From assembly GCA_023403845.1 (NCBI GenBank), contig JAEYDL010000039.1:62001-126000 (forward strand): 64,000 bases of DNA, given 5' to 3'. The notes beneath the pieces are model-generated. The model made no database searches. It was not told where the DNA came from and worked only from the letters and a program-made list of their open reading frames with translations. Position numbers and translations under genes: made by a program. Each line of letters starts with the position of its first letter. Position 1 is the stretch's first letter. Shown in pieces: positions 1 through 8,632 of the stretch. Origin of the DNA: Pseudomonadota bacterium. GTDB lineage: Bacteria; Desulfobacterota; Desulfovibrionia; Desulfovibrionales; Desulfovibrionaceae.

Positions 1-995
1 GGTTTCTTGAGGCGCTGGCCTCGACGGATACGGTCGTCTTCGACAAGACCGGAACTCTCACCGAGTCCCGTCCCCGGGTGGTCGACGTGGTGCCGGCGCC
101 GGGATTTCTGCGGGACGACGTGCTGCGCCTTGCGGCCTGCCTTGAGGAGCACTTTCCGCATCCCGTTGCCCGTGCCGTAGTGCGCAAGGCGGAAGAAGAA
201 AATCTGCACCATCTTGAGGAACACACAGAGGTGGAATACGTGGTGGCCCACGGCATCGCCTCCCGCCTGCACGGCGAACGGGTGCTCATCGGCAGCCGCC
301 ACTATATTCATCATGACGAAAAGGTTGATGTGGAAGGCATGCGTTCCACCATCGACGCGCTGACCGAAAAGGGCCGTTCTCTGCTCTATCTGGCCATCAA
401 CGGCAAGCTTGCGGGCATCATCGGCATTGAGGATCCCCTGCGCGCGGAATCCGCTGCCGTGGTGGAACGGCTCCGTGCCGACGGCATGCGCGTCGTCATG
501 CTCACCGGGGACGACGAACGCACGGCTTCGGCCGTAGCCGGACGCCTCGGCATCGACGAATACCGCGCACAGGTTCTCCCGGCGGACAAGGCGTCTGTCA
601 TCCGCACGCTTCAGGCTGAAGGGCGCACCGTGCTCATGGTCGGCGACGGCATCAACGACTCTCCGGCCCTCTCCGCCGCGGATGTGGGCGTGACCCTGCG
701 CGACGGAGCGGACCTCGCTCGCGAGGTGGCCGACGTGGTGCTCACGGACTGCAACCTGCATCATCTCGCCACGGCTCTGGAGCTGGGACGGGGCGCCATG
801 CGGCGCATCCATGCCGACTTCGTCGCAACCATGACCTTGAATACGCTTTTTCTGGCTGCGGGCCTCACCGGCATTCTTCAGCCCGGCCCCTCCGCGGTCC
901 TGCACAATCTGACCACGCTGGGGGTCTCGCTCAACGCCATGCGCCCTGTCCTTGTTTCCGATTCGGTGAAAACGGCGGACGCATCCGGCGAGTGA
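1..995 (+). CDS. Heavy-metal P1B-type ATPase, C-terminal part (5' truncated by window)
   Basis: This is the 3' end of a metal-exporting P-type ATPase of the inner membrane; its start lies before the window. The reading frame opens at base 3 and reaches the phosphorylation motif DKTGT at 42-56. An HP motif (FPHPVARAV), TGDD and the hinge motif GDGINDSPAL follow in the order expected of a P1B ATPase. The last two membrane segments include VLHNLTTLGVSLNAMRP, which resembles CtpC-like (Mn/Zn) pumps more than CopA (Cu) or ZntA (Zn); the metal is not assigned. An HMA-like protein follows after 39 nt, so the two probably form one operon. Confidence 0.93.
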   Translation, partial: FLEALASTDTVVFDKTGTLTESRPRVVDVVPAPGFLRDDVLRLAACLEEHFPHPVARAVVRKAEEENLHHLEEHTEVEYVVAHGIASRLHGERVLIGSRHYIHHDEKVDVEGMRSTIDALTEKGRSLLYLAINGKLAGIIGIEDPLRAESAAVVERLRADGMRVVMLTGDDERTASAVAGRLGIDEYRAQVLPADKASVIRTLQAEGRTVLMVGDGINDSPALSAADVGVTLRDGADLAREVADVVLTDCNLHHLATALELGRGAMRRIHADFVATMTLNTLFLAAGLTGILQPGPSAVLHNLTTLGVSLNAMRPVLVSDSVKTADASGE

Positions 996-1034
996 CCATC
1001 GCATCCACTTACTGGAGAAGAAAAGAGGAATCTC

Positions 1035-1475
1035 ATGATCGAAAAGCACATCACCAGCTTTATTGACGGGCGCGTGCGGGTGCGGCATCCCGCGCTGCGC
1101 GTCGAGGAAAATGCGGCTCCGCTGCGCGAGCTGCTCGGTTCCCTGCCGGGCATGCGCCAGGTCGCGATCAATTCCCGGACAGGCTCCCTGCTGCTGGAGT
1201 ACGATCCTGCCCGGCTGTCCCGTGAAGACCTGCTCGCGCTGGCCGGCCAGTGGGAGACGTTCGTCGCCGCCGAAGCCCCCGCTCACAGAAAGAAAAACGT
1301 TCTCGGACTCACTCGGGCGCAGGCCATCCGTTACACCAACCGGGGCATGCTGCTGAGTCTGGCTGCCTCCATCGGTTTTGCCGCCCTTGGACGCGAACGC
1401 GGACACATCGTCACCGGAGGCCTCTTCCTGTTGCTCAACGCCCTGCATCTGCACACTTTCAGAAAATGTCTGTAG
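1035..1475 (+). CDS. HMA-type (HMA2-like) metal-associated protein with C-terminal membrane segments
   Basis: A 146-residue protein. The N-terminal 80 residues look like a ferredoxin-fold heavy-metal-associated domain (RVRVRHPALR, SLPGMRQVAINSRTGSLLLEYD) but lack the CxxC of classical HMA domains, as in the HMA2 family. Residues about 105-140 are hydrophobic and probably cross the membrane once or twice. Such proteins are commonly encoded beside P1B ATPases and may pass metal to the pump or regulate it; that role is inferred from context. The start at 1035 follows an AG-rich ribosome site (aagaggaatctc). The 3' end overlaps the next gene by 10 nt. Confidence 0.8.
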   Translation: MIEKHITSFIDGRVRVRHPALRVEENAAPLRELLGSLPGMRQVAINSRTGSLLLEYDPARLSREDLLALAGQWETFVAAEAPAHRKKNVLGLTRAQAIRYTNRGMLLSLAASIGFAALGRERGHIVTGGLFLLLNALHLHTFRKCL

Positions 1476-1759
1476 CTGCCACATACTGCAAGCGGATCGG
1501 CCGCGGCGTAGTGGCAGCGATTCTCGGGGTGCTTGCCGTCGCAGTGCTCATACGGGCCGTTACGGCGCTTGTGGAAGGGGTGGCCGTGCTTTTGCTGACG
1601 GTCATTCTCGCCTCGCTCGTGCTGCCGGGCAGGCTGGGAACGTACTGGCGGAAGCTGCGCGCCGAACTGCCCGTATGGCTCAACACCATCGCGAGCAACC
1701 TCGAACAATCATCTGCTCGTGGGTCTTCATCGAGCACAAAAGAAGAGGAATCATCATGA
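1466..1759 (+). CDS. Small membrane protein, unknown
   Basis: A 97-residue protein with two hydrophobic stretches at about residues 13-30 and 34-52 and a polar Ser/Glu-rich tail. I do not recognise the family. The ATG at 1466 lies inside the end of the preceding HMA-type gene, and its TGA overlaps the porin ATG (ATGA), so translation of the three genes is probably coupled. An upstream in-frame extension to 1250 exists but is only the out-of-frame shadow of the HMA-type gene. Position suggests a part in the same metal or envelope function as its neighbours. Confidence 0.65.
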   Translation: MSVAATYCKRIGRGVVAAILGVLAVAVLIRAVTALVEGVAVLLLTVILASLVLPGRLGTYWRKLRAELPVWLNTIASNLEQSSARGSSSSTKEEESS

Positions 1760-3171
1760 AAAAGCTGGCAACTCTGCTCCTGGCCGCCGGTCTTGTGTTC
1801 GGCGCGACGCAGGGAATCTCGCACGCCACGGACTTCAAGATCTCCGGCGAATGGGATTTCAACTGGGAATGGAACGACCCTGCCTTCACCAAGCATAACG
1901 GAGACGACACCTTCAAGGCCCGTCAGCGCCTGCGCACGCAGATCGACATGGTTGCCTCCGAATCCCTCAAGGGCGTTCTGTTCCTCGAAATCGGCACCAT
2001 AGACTGGGGCATGGGAGGCGACGCGGATCTTGGCGGCGGCGGTTCGCTGGGCACTGACGGCACCAACGTCAAGACCCGCTACATGTATGTGGACTGGGTG
2101 ATCCCCCAGACTGACATTCAGATCCGCATGGGACTCCAGCCCTTCAGCCTGCCCAACTTCGTCGCGGGCGACCCCATTCTCGGCAGCGACGACGCGGACG
2201 GCGCCGGCATTACCGCAAGCTATCAGTTCAACGACAACATCGGCGCCACCCTGTTCTGGCTGCGCGCGGAAAACGACAACTTCACCGCCGACAGAAACGT
2301 GGGCAATGGCATGGACTTCGCGGGCCTGACCGTCCCCATGAACGGCGACGGCTGGCAACTCGCTCCGTGGGCCATGTACGGCAACCTCGGCAAGAACAGT
2401 CTGCGCGACGCAAGCGGCGACGATCCCGTTAACGAGCATCTGGCTGCCGGCCTGCTGCCCATCAATGCTCAGGTCACCAACATAGCCGAGGATTCCAACA
2501 ATCCTGCATGGTGGCTGGGTATCGGCGGCGAGCTGACCACGTTTGACCCGCTGCGCCTCGCAATGGACTTCGCCTACGGCCGCGCCGACTGGGGCAAGAC
2601 CGCCGACGGCACTCTGGATCTGACCCGCGAAGGCTGGCTGGTTTCCGCCATTGCCGAGTACAAGCTGAACATGGTCACGCCCGGCCTGATCCTGTGGTAC
2701 GGCTCCGGCGACGACTCCAACCCCAACAATGGTTCCGAGCGCATGCCGACCGTAGCTCCCGGCTGGGGCGCGACGAGCTTCGGCTGGAACGGCGGCTACG
2801 GCATCGCCGACGACGCGGCGCTCAGCAACACCCCCACCGGTACATGGGGCATCGTGGCGCGCCTTGCCGACATCTCCTTTCTGGAAGACCTGACCCACAC
2901 GCTGGCCGTGGGCTTCTACACCGGCACCAACGATACCAGGATGGCCAAGACGGTTGATGATCCGCGTCAGGAGCGCGGAATCTACCTGACCACCGACGAT
3001 CATGCCTGGGAAGTCAATTTCGACAGCCAGTACAAGCTTTATGAGAATCTGACCCTCGCCGTCGAGCTCGGGTACATCCGTCTTGATCTTGACGACGGTG
3101 TCTGGAAAAACGTCGAACATCTTGAAAAGAACGCCTATAAGGCCGGTCTCAATCTGAACTACGCCTTCTAG
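1756..3171 (+). CDS. Outer-membrane porin, Desulfovibrio homotrimeric-porin type
   Basis: A 471-residue beta-barrel protein with a clear Sec signal peptide (MKKLATLLLAAGLVFG..., cleavage near residue 25 after SHA). The mature part begins with DFKISGEWDFNWEWN and is rich in alternating aromatic/Gly/Asp strands, ending in an aromatic residue (LNLNYAF) as expected for recognition by the Bam complex. This matches the abundant porins of Desulfovibrio. The ATG at 1756 overlaps the stop of the small membrane gene. The start is preferred over an upstream in-frame extension because it places the signal peptide at the N terminus. A strong terminator follows. Confidence 0.9.
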   Translation: MKKLATLLLAAGLVFGATQGISHATDFKISGEWDFNWEWNDPAFTKHNGDDTFKARQRLRTQIDMVASESLKGVLFLEIGTIDWGMGGDADLGGGGSLGTDGTNVKTRYMYVDWVIPQTDIQIRMGLQPFSLPNFVAGDPILGSDDADGAGITASYQFNDNIGATLFWLRAENDNFTADRNVGNGMDFAGLTVPMNGDGWQLAPWAMYGNLGKNSLRDASGDDPVNEHLAAGLLPINAQVTNIAEDSNNPAWWLGIGGELTTFDPLRLAMDFAYGRADWGKTADGTLDLTREGWLVSAIAEYKLNMVTPGLILWYGSGDDSNPNNGSERMPTVAPGWGATSFGWNGGYGIADDAALSNTPTGTWGIVARLADISFLEDLTHTLAVGFYTGTNDTRMAKTVDDPRQERGIYLTTDDHAWEVNFDSQYKLYENLTLAVELGYIRLDLDDGVWKNVEHLEKNAYKAGLNLNYAF

Positions 3172-3200
3172 GACGTCCCTGGATTCACGCAGGGAGCTGC

Positions 3201-3240
3201 GCCCGGGGTGGAACACCGTTCCGCTCCGGGCTTTCTTCTT
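3201..3240 (+). terminator. Rho-independent terminator after the porin gene
   Basis: A 14-bp stem (5' arm 3201-3214, 3' arm 3218-3231, two G.U pairs, 3-nt loop) runs into TTTCTTCTT. It ends the ATPase-porin operon. Confidence 0.85.
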
Positions 3241-3374
3241 CACCACGCGCGACCGCCCGGACGTCCCCTCTCGAGGAAAGCGTCCCTGACACTCCTTCCG
3301 ACAACCGACTCCTCTTCTCCCTGTCGCGTTGACTTTTCCCCATCGGACGGAGAAAAGACGGAAAGGAGTTCTCC

Positions 3375-5039
3375 ATGCTCGAACTGATCCTTATTCTTCT
3401 TGGACTGGCCGTTCTCGTCCTTGCTCTGCTCGGCGTCGTCTTCTGCATCAGAATTTTCTGGCGTCTGCATGAGAGGCGCAAGGCTTCCGCGTCGACTCCT
3501 TCCGTTCCGACAGGCGACGCCCTCCCTTCCATGCCGTCCAGGGAACGCAGGGGAAAGCTCCGGGATCCGGCTTCCATGCCCCAAGTGACTCCTCCCCGGT
3601 CTGAGGACGATGCGGAACCTGACGACCGGATTCACCCGAACCCGTTCCCGACACGGGAAAACGCCATGCCATTGCTGCCCTCCGGCGGCTCCATGCACGT
3701 GCCGCTCGTCCGCTTCGCGATCGTGGCGGTCATCGGCGTAGCTCTGCTGATCCCGCTCGTCATGATGGAAAGCCTCGTTAGCGAACGCAGTTCCCTGTAT
3801 GACGGCGTGGTCCACGACATCAGCCGGACATGGGGAGGCAGTCAACACCTCTCCGGTCCCTTTCTGCTGGTTCCCTTCACAGAACGCCAGCTCGTGACGC
3901 GCCAGATCTCTGAACGGGACGCGCAGGGCCGGATGACACCCCGCGAAATCAAGGAAGAACAGGAAGTGCTCGACTACCTCGTCATTCTTCCGAAGACGGC
4001 GGATTTCAGGGGAAAGCTCGACCCTCAGGAACGCACGCGCGGTATCTATCGGTCCCTCGTGTACACGGCGGACATGACGCTGAACGGCAGTTTCACCCTG
4101 CCCACGCGGGAAGAACTCGAGCGCGTCGCTCCGGCTCTGTCAGGCGTGGATTACGCGCACGCCTTCGTCGTCATGGGGCTGTCCTATCCCAATGCGTTGC
4201 GCACGGTGGGGCCGTTCCGCTGGAACGGCAATCCGCTTTCCGCCCAGCCGGGTACGCAACCGCTCGACATACTGAAAAACGGCTTCCGCATCCCTGTGCG
4301 TCTCGTGCCGCACAGGCACGACTATTCCTTTTCCCAGCATCTCGTTCTCAATGGCAGCAGCGGCATCCGCTTCACCCCCGTAGGAGAAACCACGTCCATC
4401 GCTCTCGATTCCCCATGGCCGCATCCCAGCTTTCAGGGCAATGTTCTCCCCGTCTCGCGCGAAGTCTCCGCCGCAGGTTTCTCGGCTGTCTGGAACATTC
4501 CCTCTCTGGCACGCTCCTATGCCAATCTCGGCACGCTCGCATCCTGGTCGTCCTCGTTCAGGGACTTTCCCGCGGGCGTGGATCTCTATGAAACGAGCAC
4601 GCATTACGGTCTGATCGAACGCTCTGTAAAATACGGAGCACTGTTCATCGGCCTGACCTTCCTTGCCTTCATCGTGTTCGAAATGGGTCTGCGCGCACGC
4701 CTGCACCCCGTCCAGTACGGGCTTGTCGGCCTGTCCATGACCGTATTCTATCTTGTGCTGCTCTCGCTCTCCGAGCATCTCTCCTTCCGCGCTTCCTACA
4801 TTGCGGCAGCGGGGTGCACCATTCTCATGATAGCCGTCTATGCGGGCGTCGCTCTGCGCAACGCCCGGCAGGGAAGCGGCATCGGCCTGTTTCTCGCAGC
4901 CCTGTACACGCTGCTCTACGCCATCCTGCAAATGGAGGACTACGCCCTGCTGATGGGAACGGCGCTCATTGTAATCATGCTCGGCGCGCTCATGGTCGTC
5001 TCCCGAAATCTTGCTCATGAAAAGGAACTCCGGCAATGA
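3375..5039 (+). CDS. creD: CreD-family inner-membrane protein
   Basis: A 554-residue membrane protein. From about residue 105 it follows CreD: one membrane helix (FAIVAVIGVALLIPLVMM), then ERSSLYDGVVHDISRTWGG, a large periplasmic domain with RGIYRSLVYTADMTLNGSF, and five or so helices at about 420-545. The first 100 residues, with an additional helix (residues 3-25) and a Pro/Arg-rich linker, are not part of standard CreD. The ATG at 3375 follows a good ribosome site (AAGGAG). CreD is linked to envelope integrity and beta-lactam tolerance; no creBC two-component genes are nearby. The stop overlaps the next start (ATGA). Confidence 0.88.
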   Translation: MLELILILLGLAVLVLALLGVVFCIRIFWRLHERRKASASTPSVPTGDALPSMPSRERRGKLRDPASMPQVTPPRSEDDAEPDDRIHPNPFPTRENAMPLLPSGGSMHVPLVRFAIVAVIGVALLIPLVMMESLVSERSSLYDGVVHDISRTWGGSQHLSGPFLLVPFTERQLVTRQISERDAQGRMTPREIKEEQEVLDYLVILPKTADFRGKLDPQERTRGIYRSLVYTADMTLNGSFTLPTREELERVAPALSGVDYAHAFVVMGLSYPNALRTVGPFRWNGNPLSAQPGTQPLDILKNGFRIPVRLVPHRHDYSFSQHLVLNGSSGIRFTPVGETTSIALDSPWPHPSFQGNVLPVSREVSAAGFSAVWNIPSLARSYANLGTLASWSSSFRDFPAGVDLYETSTHYGLIERSVKYGALFIGLTFLAFIVFEMGLRARLHPVQYGLVGLSMTVFYLVLLSLSEHLSFRASYIAAAGCTILMIAVYAGVALRNARQGSGIGLFLAALYTLLYAILQMEDYALLMGTALIVIMLGALMVVSRNLAHEKELRQ

Positions 5040-6139
5040 CCCGGCCATGCCCGAAGAGAGACCGGACAGGAAAGAACGGCAGGCTGCCGATTTTTCTCGC
5101 TGTGCTGTTGTTCTTCCTTGTTTCGCCCTCCGGGGGCATGGGGAAAAAACCTGAGGGAGGTCCCGCCATGCCTCACATGCTTTGCACCCTTACCGCCGCA
5201 GGTGGGAACCATCTTGATCCGCAGGCCATTGCGAAACTCTGGGAAACCCTGCTGGCCCGGAACGACTACGAAAGCGTCGCCGTCAACCTGTGCCCCTTCG
5301 GCGTGCCGCTCTTTCTGGAGCCGGGCACGCAGCCCGTCGACATGCCCAAACTGGACGACGGGACATTGCCGGTCCGCAGGGTCATCAACTGGTGGGAGGG
5401 CGTTTCGCCCGCTCCCGGTCCCTGTCTGCGGGTCACCCTTGATCCTGCTCCGGACGCTCGACCGTACCCCAAAGAGGAACATGGGCGGCCTGCCGCCGGC
5501 GGAGACGAAAAGGCCATGCGCCGTATCGAGCAGGAACTCTCCGCCGCGAGCGACCTTTCCTTCACGGCAAACCATGCGAAAGACGAATTCATGCGTGGCT
5601 GGGAGGACAAAGGCGTGGTCATTTTCCCCGTCGACTTTTCCTTCCGGCCCGATCCCGCCCGTCTTGCCCGGGCCTGGGTATGGCTCGACAGCTATCTGCG
5701 GAGCGCGGCGGTTCCCCCGCCCGATGTAGAAAAACACTTTCACTTCATGGATGCGGACTGGATTTTCATCCCCGCCGCCCTGCCGTCCCATTACCATTTC
5801 GACAGGATGTTCTGGTGGAATCCAGGAGGAACGTCGTTCTTCCAGCCGGAGGAAATACATCCGCGCTGCCCCTTCTGCAATGCGGAAATCTCCTTCGACT
5901 ATGTGGGTGAGCGTCTTGCGGAGCTTGCCGACGAGGACGGGCATTTCAGCTCGCTGGACCTGACCACGCCCTGCTGCGCCCGCCGCACCTCCCTGAACGA
6001 ACTGGATTTCGACGGAACGTTCGGAATCGCCAGATTTTCCATTCGTCTTTCCGGCTGGGCGGAAATCTCCGACGAGGCTCTGGACGCGCTTGGCCGCATG
6101 CTGGGAACCCGGCTGAAGTCCATGCATACGTCGACCTGA
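5036..6139 (+). CDS. Unknown exported or membrane-anchored protein with CxxC and CC cysteines
   Basis: A 367-residue protein of unrecognised family. Residues 17-34 are hydrophobic (signal peptide or anchor) followed by a soluble domain. Late in the protein there are CPFCNAEISF and a CC pair (TPCCARRTS), which could form a zinc site or disulfides. The middle has conserved-looking aromatic patches (HFHFMDADWIF, HYHFDRMFWWNPGG). The start codon overlaps the stop of creD, so the two are very probably co-translated and functionally linked. Confidence 0.7.
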   Translation: MTRPCPKRDRTGKNGRLPIFLAVLLFFLVSPSGGMGKKPEGGPAMPHMLCTLTAAGGNHLDPQAIAKLWETLLARNDYESVAVNLCPFGVPLFLEPGTQPVDMPKLDDGTLPVRRVINWWEGVSPAPGPCLRVTLDPAPDARPYPKEEHGRPAAGGDEKAMRRIEQELSAASDLSFTANHAKDEFMRGWEDKGVVIFPVDFSFRPDPARLARAWVWLDSYLRSAAVPPPDVEKHFHFMDADWIFIPAALPSHYHFDRMFWWNPGGTSFFQPEEIHPRCPFCNAEISFDYVGERLAELADEDGHFSSLDLTTPCCARRTSLNELDFDGTFGIARFSIRLSGWAEISDEALDALGRMLGTRLKSMHTST

Positions 6140-6180
6140 CTCCTGCGTTCCCGCGGCGCGCGCAAATCCGGTCGAACATA

Positions 6181-6209
6181 TGGACAATATGAACTGTTCC
6201 CTCTATAGA
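6181..6209 (+). promoter_or_regulatory. Predicted sigma-70 promoter of the bacterioferritin gene
   Basis: TGGACA (6181-6186), a 17-nt spacer, then TATAGA (6204-6209). Transcription would start near 6216, giving a very short leader before the ATG at 6231. Confidence 0.5.
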
Positions 6210-6230
6210 GAAAGGTAAAAGGAGATTCCC

Positions 6231-6767
6231 ATGAGCGACAGAGAAACGCGCAAGGCCAACGTCATCGCAGCGTTGAACAAGGCCCGGAGCATGGAATTGC
6301 AGGCCATTCACCAGTACATGAACCAGCACTACAATCTGGACAACATGGACTACGGCGAACTGGCCATGAACATGAAGCTCATCGCCATCGACGAAATGCG
6401 GCACTGTGAGAGCTTCGCCGAACGCATCAAGGAACTCGGCGGAGAACCCACCAGTGACCTGTCCGGTCCCATCGTCAAGGGGCAGCCGGTGGCGACCATC
6501 TACACCCACGACAGCAACAGCGAAGACGAAACCATCGACACCTACAACGCTCTGCGCAAGGTGTGCGTGGACAACGGCGACATTCTGACCGCCAGACTGT
6601 TTGAAACCATCATCGAAGAGGAACAGGCCCACCTGAACTACTTCGACAACATCAGCGGCCACATCGAAACCCTTGGGGACGCCTTCCTCTCCAAGATCGC
6701 GGGCACGCCCTCATCCACAGGTCCCGCCTCCAAGGGCTTCGTGTTGAACAACGGCACGGACGCCTGA
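6231..6767 (+). CDS. bfr: Bacterioferritin
   Basis: A 178-residue ferritin-fold iron store that oxidises Fe(II) and mineralises Fe(III) inside a 24-mer cage. Ferroxidase ligands are visible: Glu22 (MELQAIHQYM), Glu55 and His58 (DEMRH), and Glu131 with His134 (EEEQAH); a Glu at 98-100 completes the set. Met56 sits where the haem-ligating Met of bacterioferritins lies, so a bridging haem (iron-coproporphyrin in Desulfovibrio desulfuricans) is expected. The sequence is close to Desulfovibrio bacterioferritin, including the C-terminal extension. The ribosome site AAAGGAGA is well placed. It protects an anaerobe from iron and oxygen stress. Confidence 0.95.
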   Translation: MSDRETRKANVIAALNKARSMELQAIHQYMNQHYNLDNMDYGELAMNMKLIAIDEMRHCESFAERIKELGGEPTSDLSGPIVKGQPVATIYTHDSNSEDETIDTYNALRKVCVDNGDILTARLFETIIEEEQAHLNYFDNISGHIETLGDAFLSKIAGTPSSTGPASKGFVLNNGTDA

Positions 6768-6783
6768 TCGCACGGCTCTCTTT

Positions 6784-6808
6784 TCCGGGGGGCGGAATGC
6801 CCCCCGGA
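6784..6808 (+). terminator. Probable terminator hairpin after bfr
   Basis: A perfect 10-bp G/C-rich stem (6784-6793 with 6799-6808, 5-nt loop) lies 17 nt after the stop. No immediate T-run follows, so termination efficiency is uncertain. Confidence 0.55.
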
Positions 6809-7020
6809 CCATCGCGCCGTCCTCTTTTCGCCGTGCGAAAAGCGTTCGCGGGCCATTTTCCCATAGCCGCTCCCTGATAAATCGGACAACGCATTCTCTC
6901 CGCTCAAGAATCGGATTCTTCCGAATGGCCGAATCTTGCAGTCCCTGGGCGGCCCTCGTCCGGGTACACCGTATCAGTCTGAAAATTTTCGTATAAAAAT
7001 CAATTCGGTTGAGCCGAAGA

Positions 7021-8279
7021 TCAGCCCGTCAGCGTGATTTCCCCGACCTCGCCGTTTGCAACGGAAGCATACAGCATGTGCCCGGCGAAAGAATCACTCT
7101 TGTCCTCAAAAAACAGTTGCAGTCTGGCGTGAATCTTGCCGTCCTTCTGATCCTCCGTCTCCAGAATCACGGACCGCAGATGGATTCCTGAAGCGAACGC
7201 CTCGTGCGACAGGGCGGGCAACCCGGTTCCCGCACGCCATGCCGCAGCCGTATCCATCAGCCCGGCGGCCATGCGCGAACGCCACGCTTCCGCGCCTTCA
7301 GCCTCCAGTCCCCGCAGACAACGACCGATTTCCGCCAGATGTCTTTCAATGAGCGCCTTATCCGGGCACGGCACAGGTCCTGGTCCCTTTCTCCCCTGCT
7401 TTCTCGTCAGCTCCACAGCCTCTTCCAGATAGCTGATCCGGTCATTCGGCACGATCAGCGGATTTTCCCAAAGTTGCCGCAGCAGATCCAGACGTTCTTC
7501 ATCAGGCGTATCGGAACACATGGCGGCCGTCTCCAGAGTCTGAACAGCTTCCATCTCTTCCGGCGTCATGGAGCGCTCCAGACCGTACAGCGCGTTTCCT
7601 CCCTCAATCATCCGATCCGTCAGAACATCAAGAAAGACCACAAGTTCATGCACCTTCACCGGAAGGTCAGTCCCCTGCCTTCCTGCGCTTTCCTCGACCG
7701 TCTGCGCCAATTTGAGCACCCGCGCCAGGATAAGCACAAAGTCGTATCGTCGCGCAGCAGTTCGGCGGGCAGACGCATCGGCGTCAAAATATCGTGAAGT
7801 TCGACAAGGCACTCGCCCGCCTCCCGGCATTTCCACGTCATGTCCCGTTCCGGGTCACTCCATATTCCAAGGAGCTTCTGGAATGCCTCCTTCAAACGCA
7901 GGGAGTCCACATACTCCAGATACCGGCGCTGCAAGGCCGCGTCCGGAGGTTTTGGCAACCGTACCCGGAGTTCCCGTATCTTCGCGTTAAGCTCCTTGAC
8001 GCGAGCCTGCAGCTGCGGAGAGAGCCTCCTGTCCCGTCTGCGAGAGATCGCGGGAGCGGCCCCCTCTTCGGCCGCTCCGGAAAGAGCGATAACGAGGGAG
8101 AGGTCCGCCTTTCCGCCCCAGATCACGGCTTTCAGCGGTTCCGGCGTCGTATACTCGCGAAACGGGCTGTCCCCGTTCCAGCCATCGCCGCTCACCTCCA
8201 GAGGGATCCGGGCACGACCGGCGATCTTGTCCGCTGGACGAAATTGCCACACCGTTCTGCCGTACTCATCTTCTGCCAT
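7021..8279 (-). pseudogene. Unknown gene interrupted by a probable one-base deletion near 7746
   Basis: Two minus-strand reading frames join as one unknown protein of about 420 residues. The first starts at 8279 (MAEDEYGRTVWQF) after a perfect AAGGAG at 6-nt spacing and reads to ...LPAELLRDD. The second continues with YDFVLILARVLKLAQTVEES to the end at 7021. Adding one T on the coding strand at about 7746 gives a seamless LLRDDYDFVLILA. No slippery heptamer is visible, so programmed frameshifting is unlikely; a disabled gene or a sequencing error is more probable. The family is not recognised: charged, largely helical, no signal peptide. It faces bfr convergently. Confidence 0.6.
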
Positions 8280-8632
8280 GCCGTACTCCTTATGACCGGA
8301 CTTGTCGGAATGCACTGCGGAGAAAGCCTTTTTTGCGCGACAATACCCTCTGTGTATCCCGTTCCGGAGAGCCAGACAAGCCGACAGCCGGGAAAGACTG
8401 CGGCAGAATCGGGCAAGAAATGGAGACTTTTGACTCTTTCCGGCACATTGAGGCGGCGTTATATGAAATCGGAACTTCCACGGAGCGAAGGCTGATCAAC
8501 GCAATATGAGGGCTTGCCATGCATGGCGTTCAGACTGCAAAATCGGACGGGCAGGAAACGCCACAAGGGGCGGACGCCCCACGAAATGTATTCGGATGCT
8601 CCGGCATCCCGGACTGAAAGAAGGAGAGAGCA
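8280..8632. other. Intergenic region between divergent genes
   Basis: 353 bases separating the minus-strand broken gene from the DUF362 gene. It must hold both promoters, but I see no good -35/-10 pair and no gene. Confidence 0.5.

Noticed and set aside
1459..3246. 595-codon minus-strand open frame opposite the porin gene
   Set aside because: The porin on the plus strand has a signal peptide, family match and ribosome site; the opposite frame is a codon-bias shadow.
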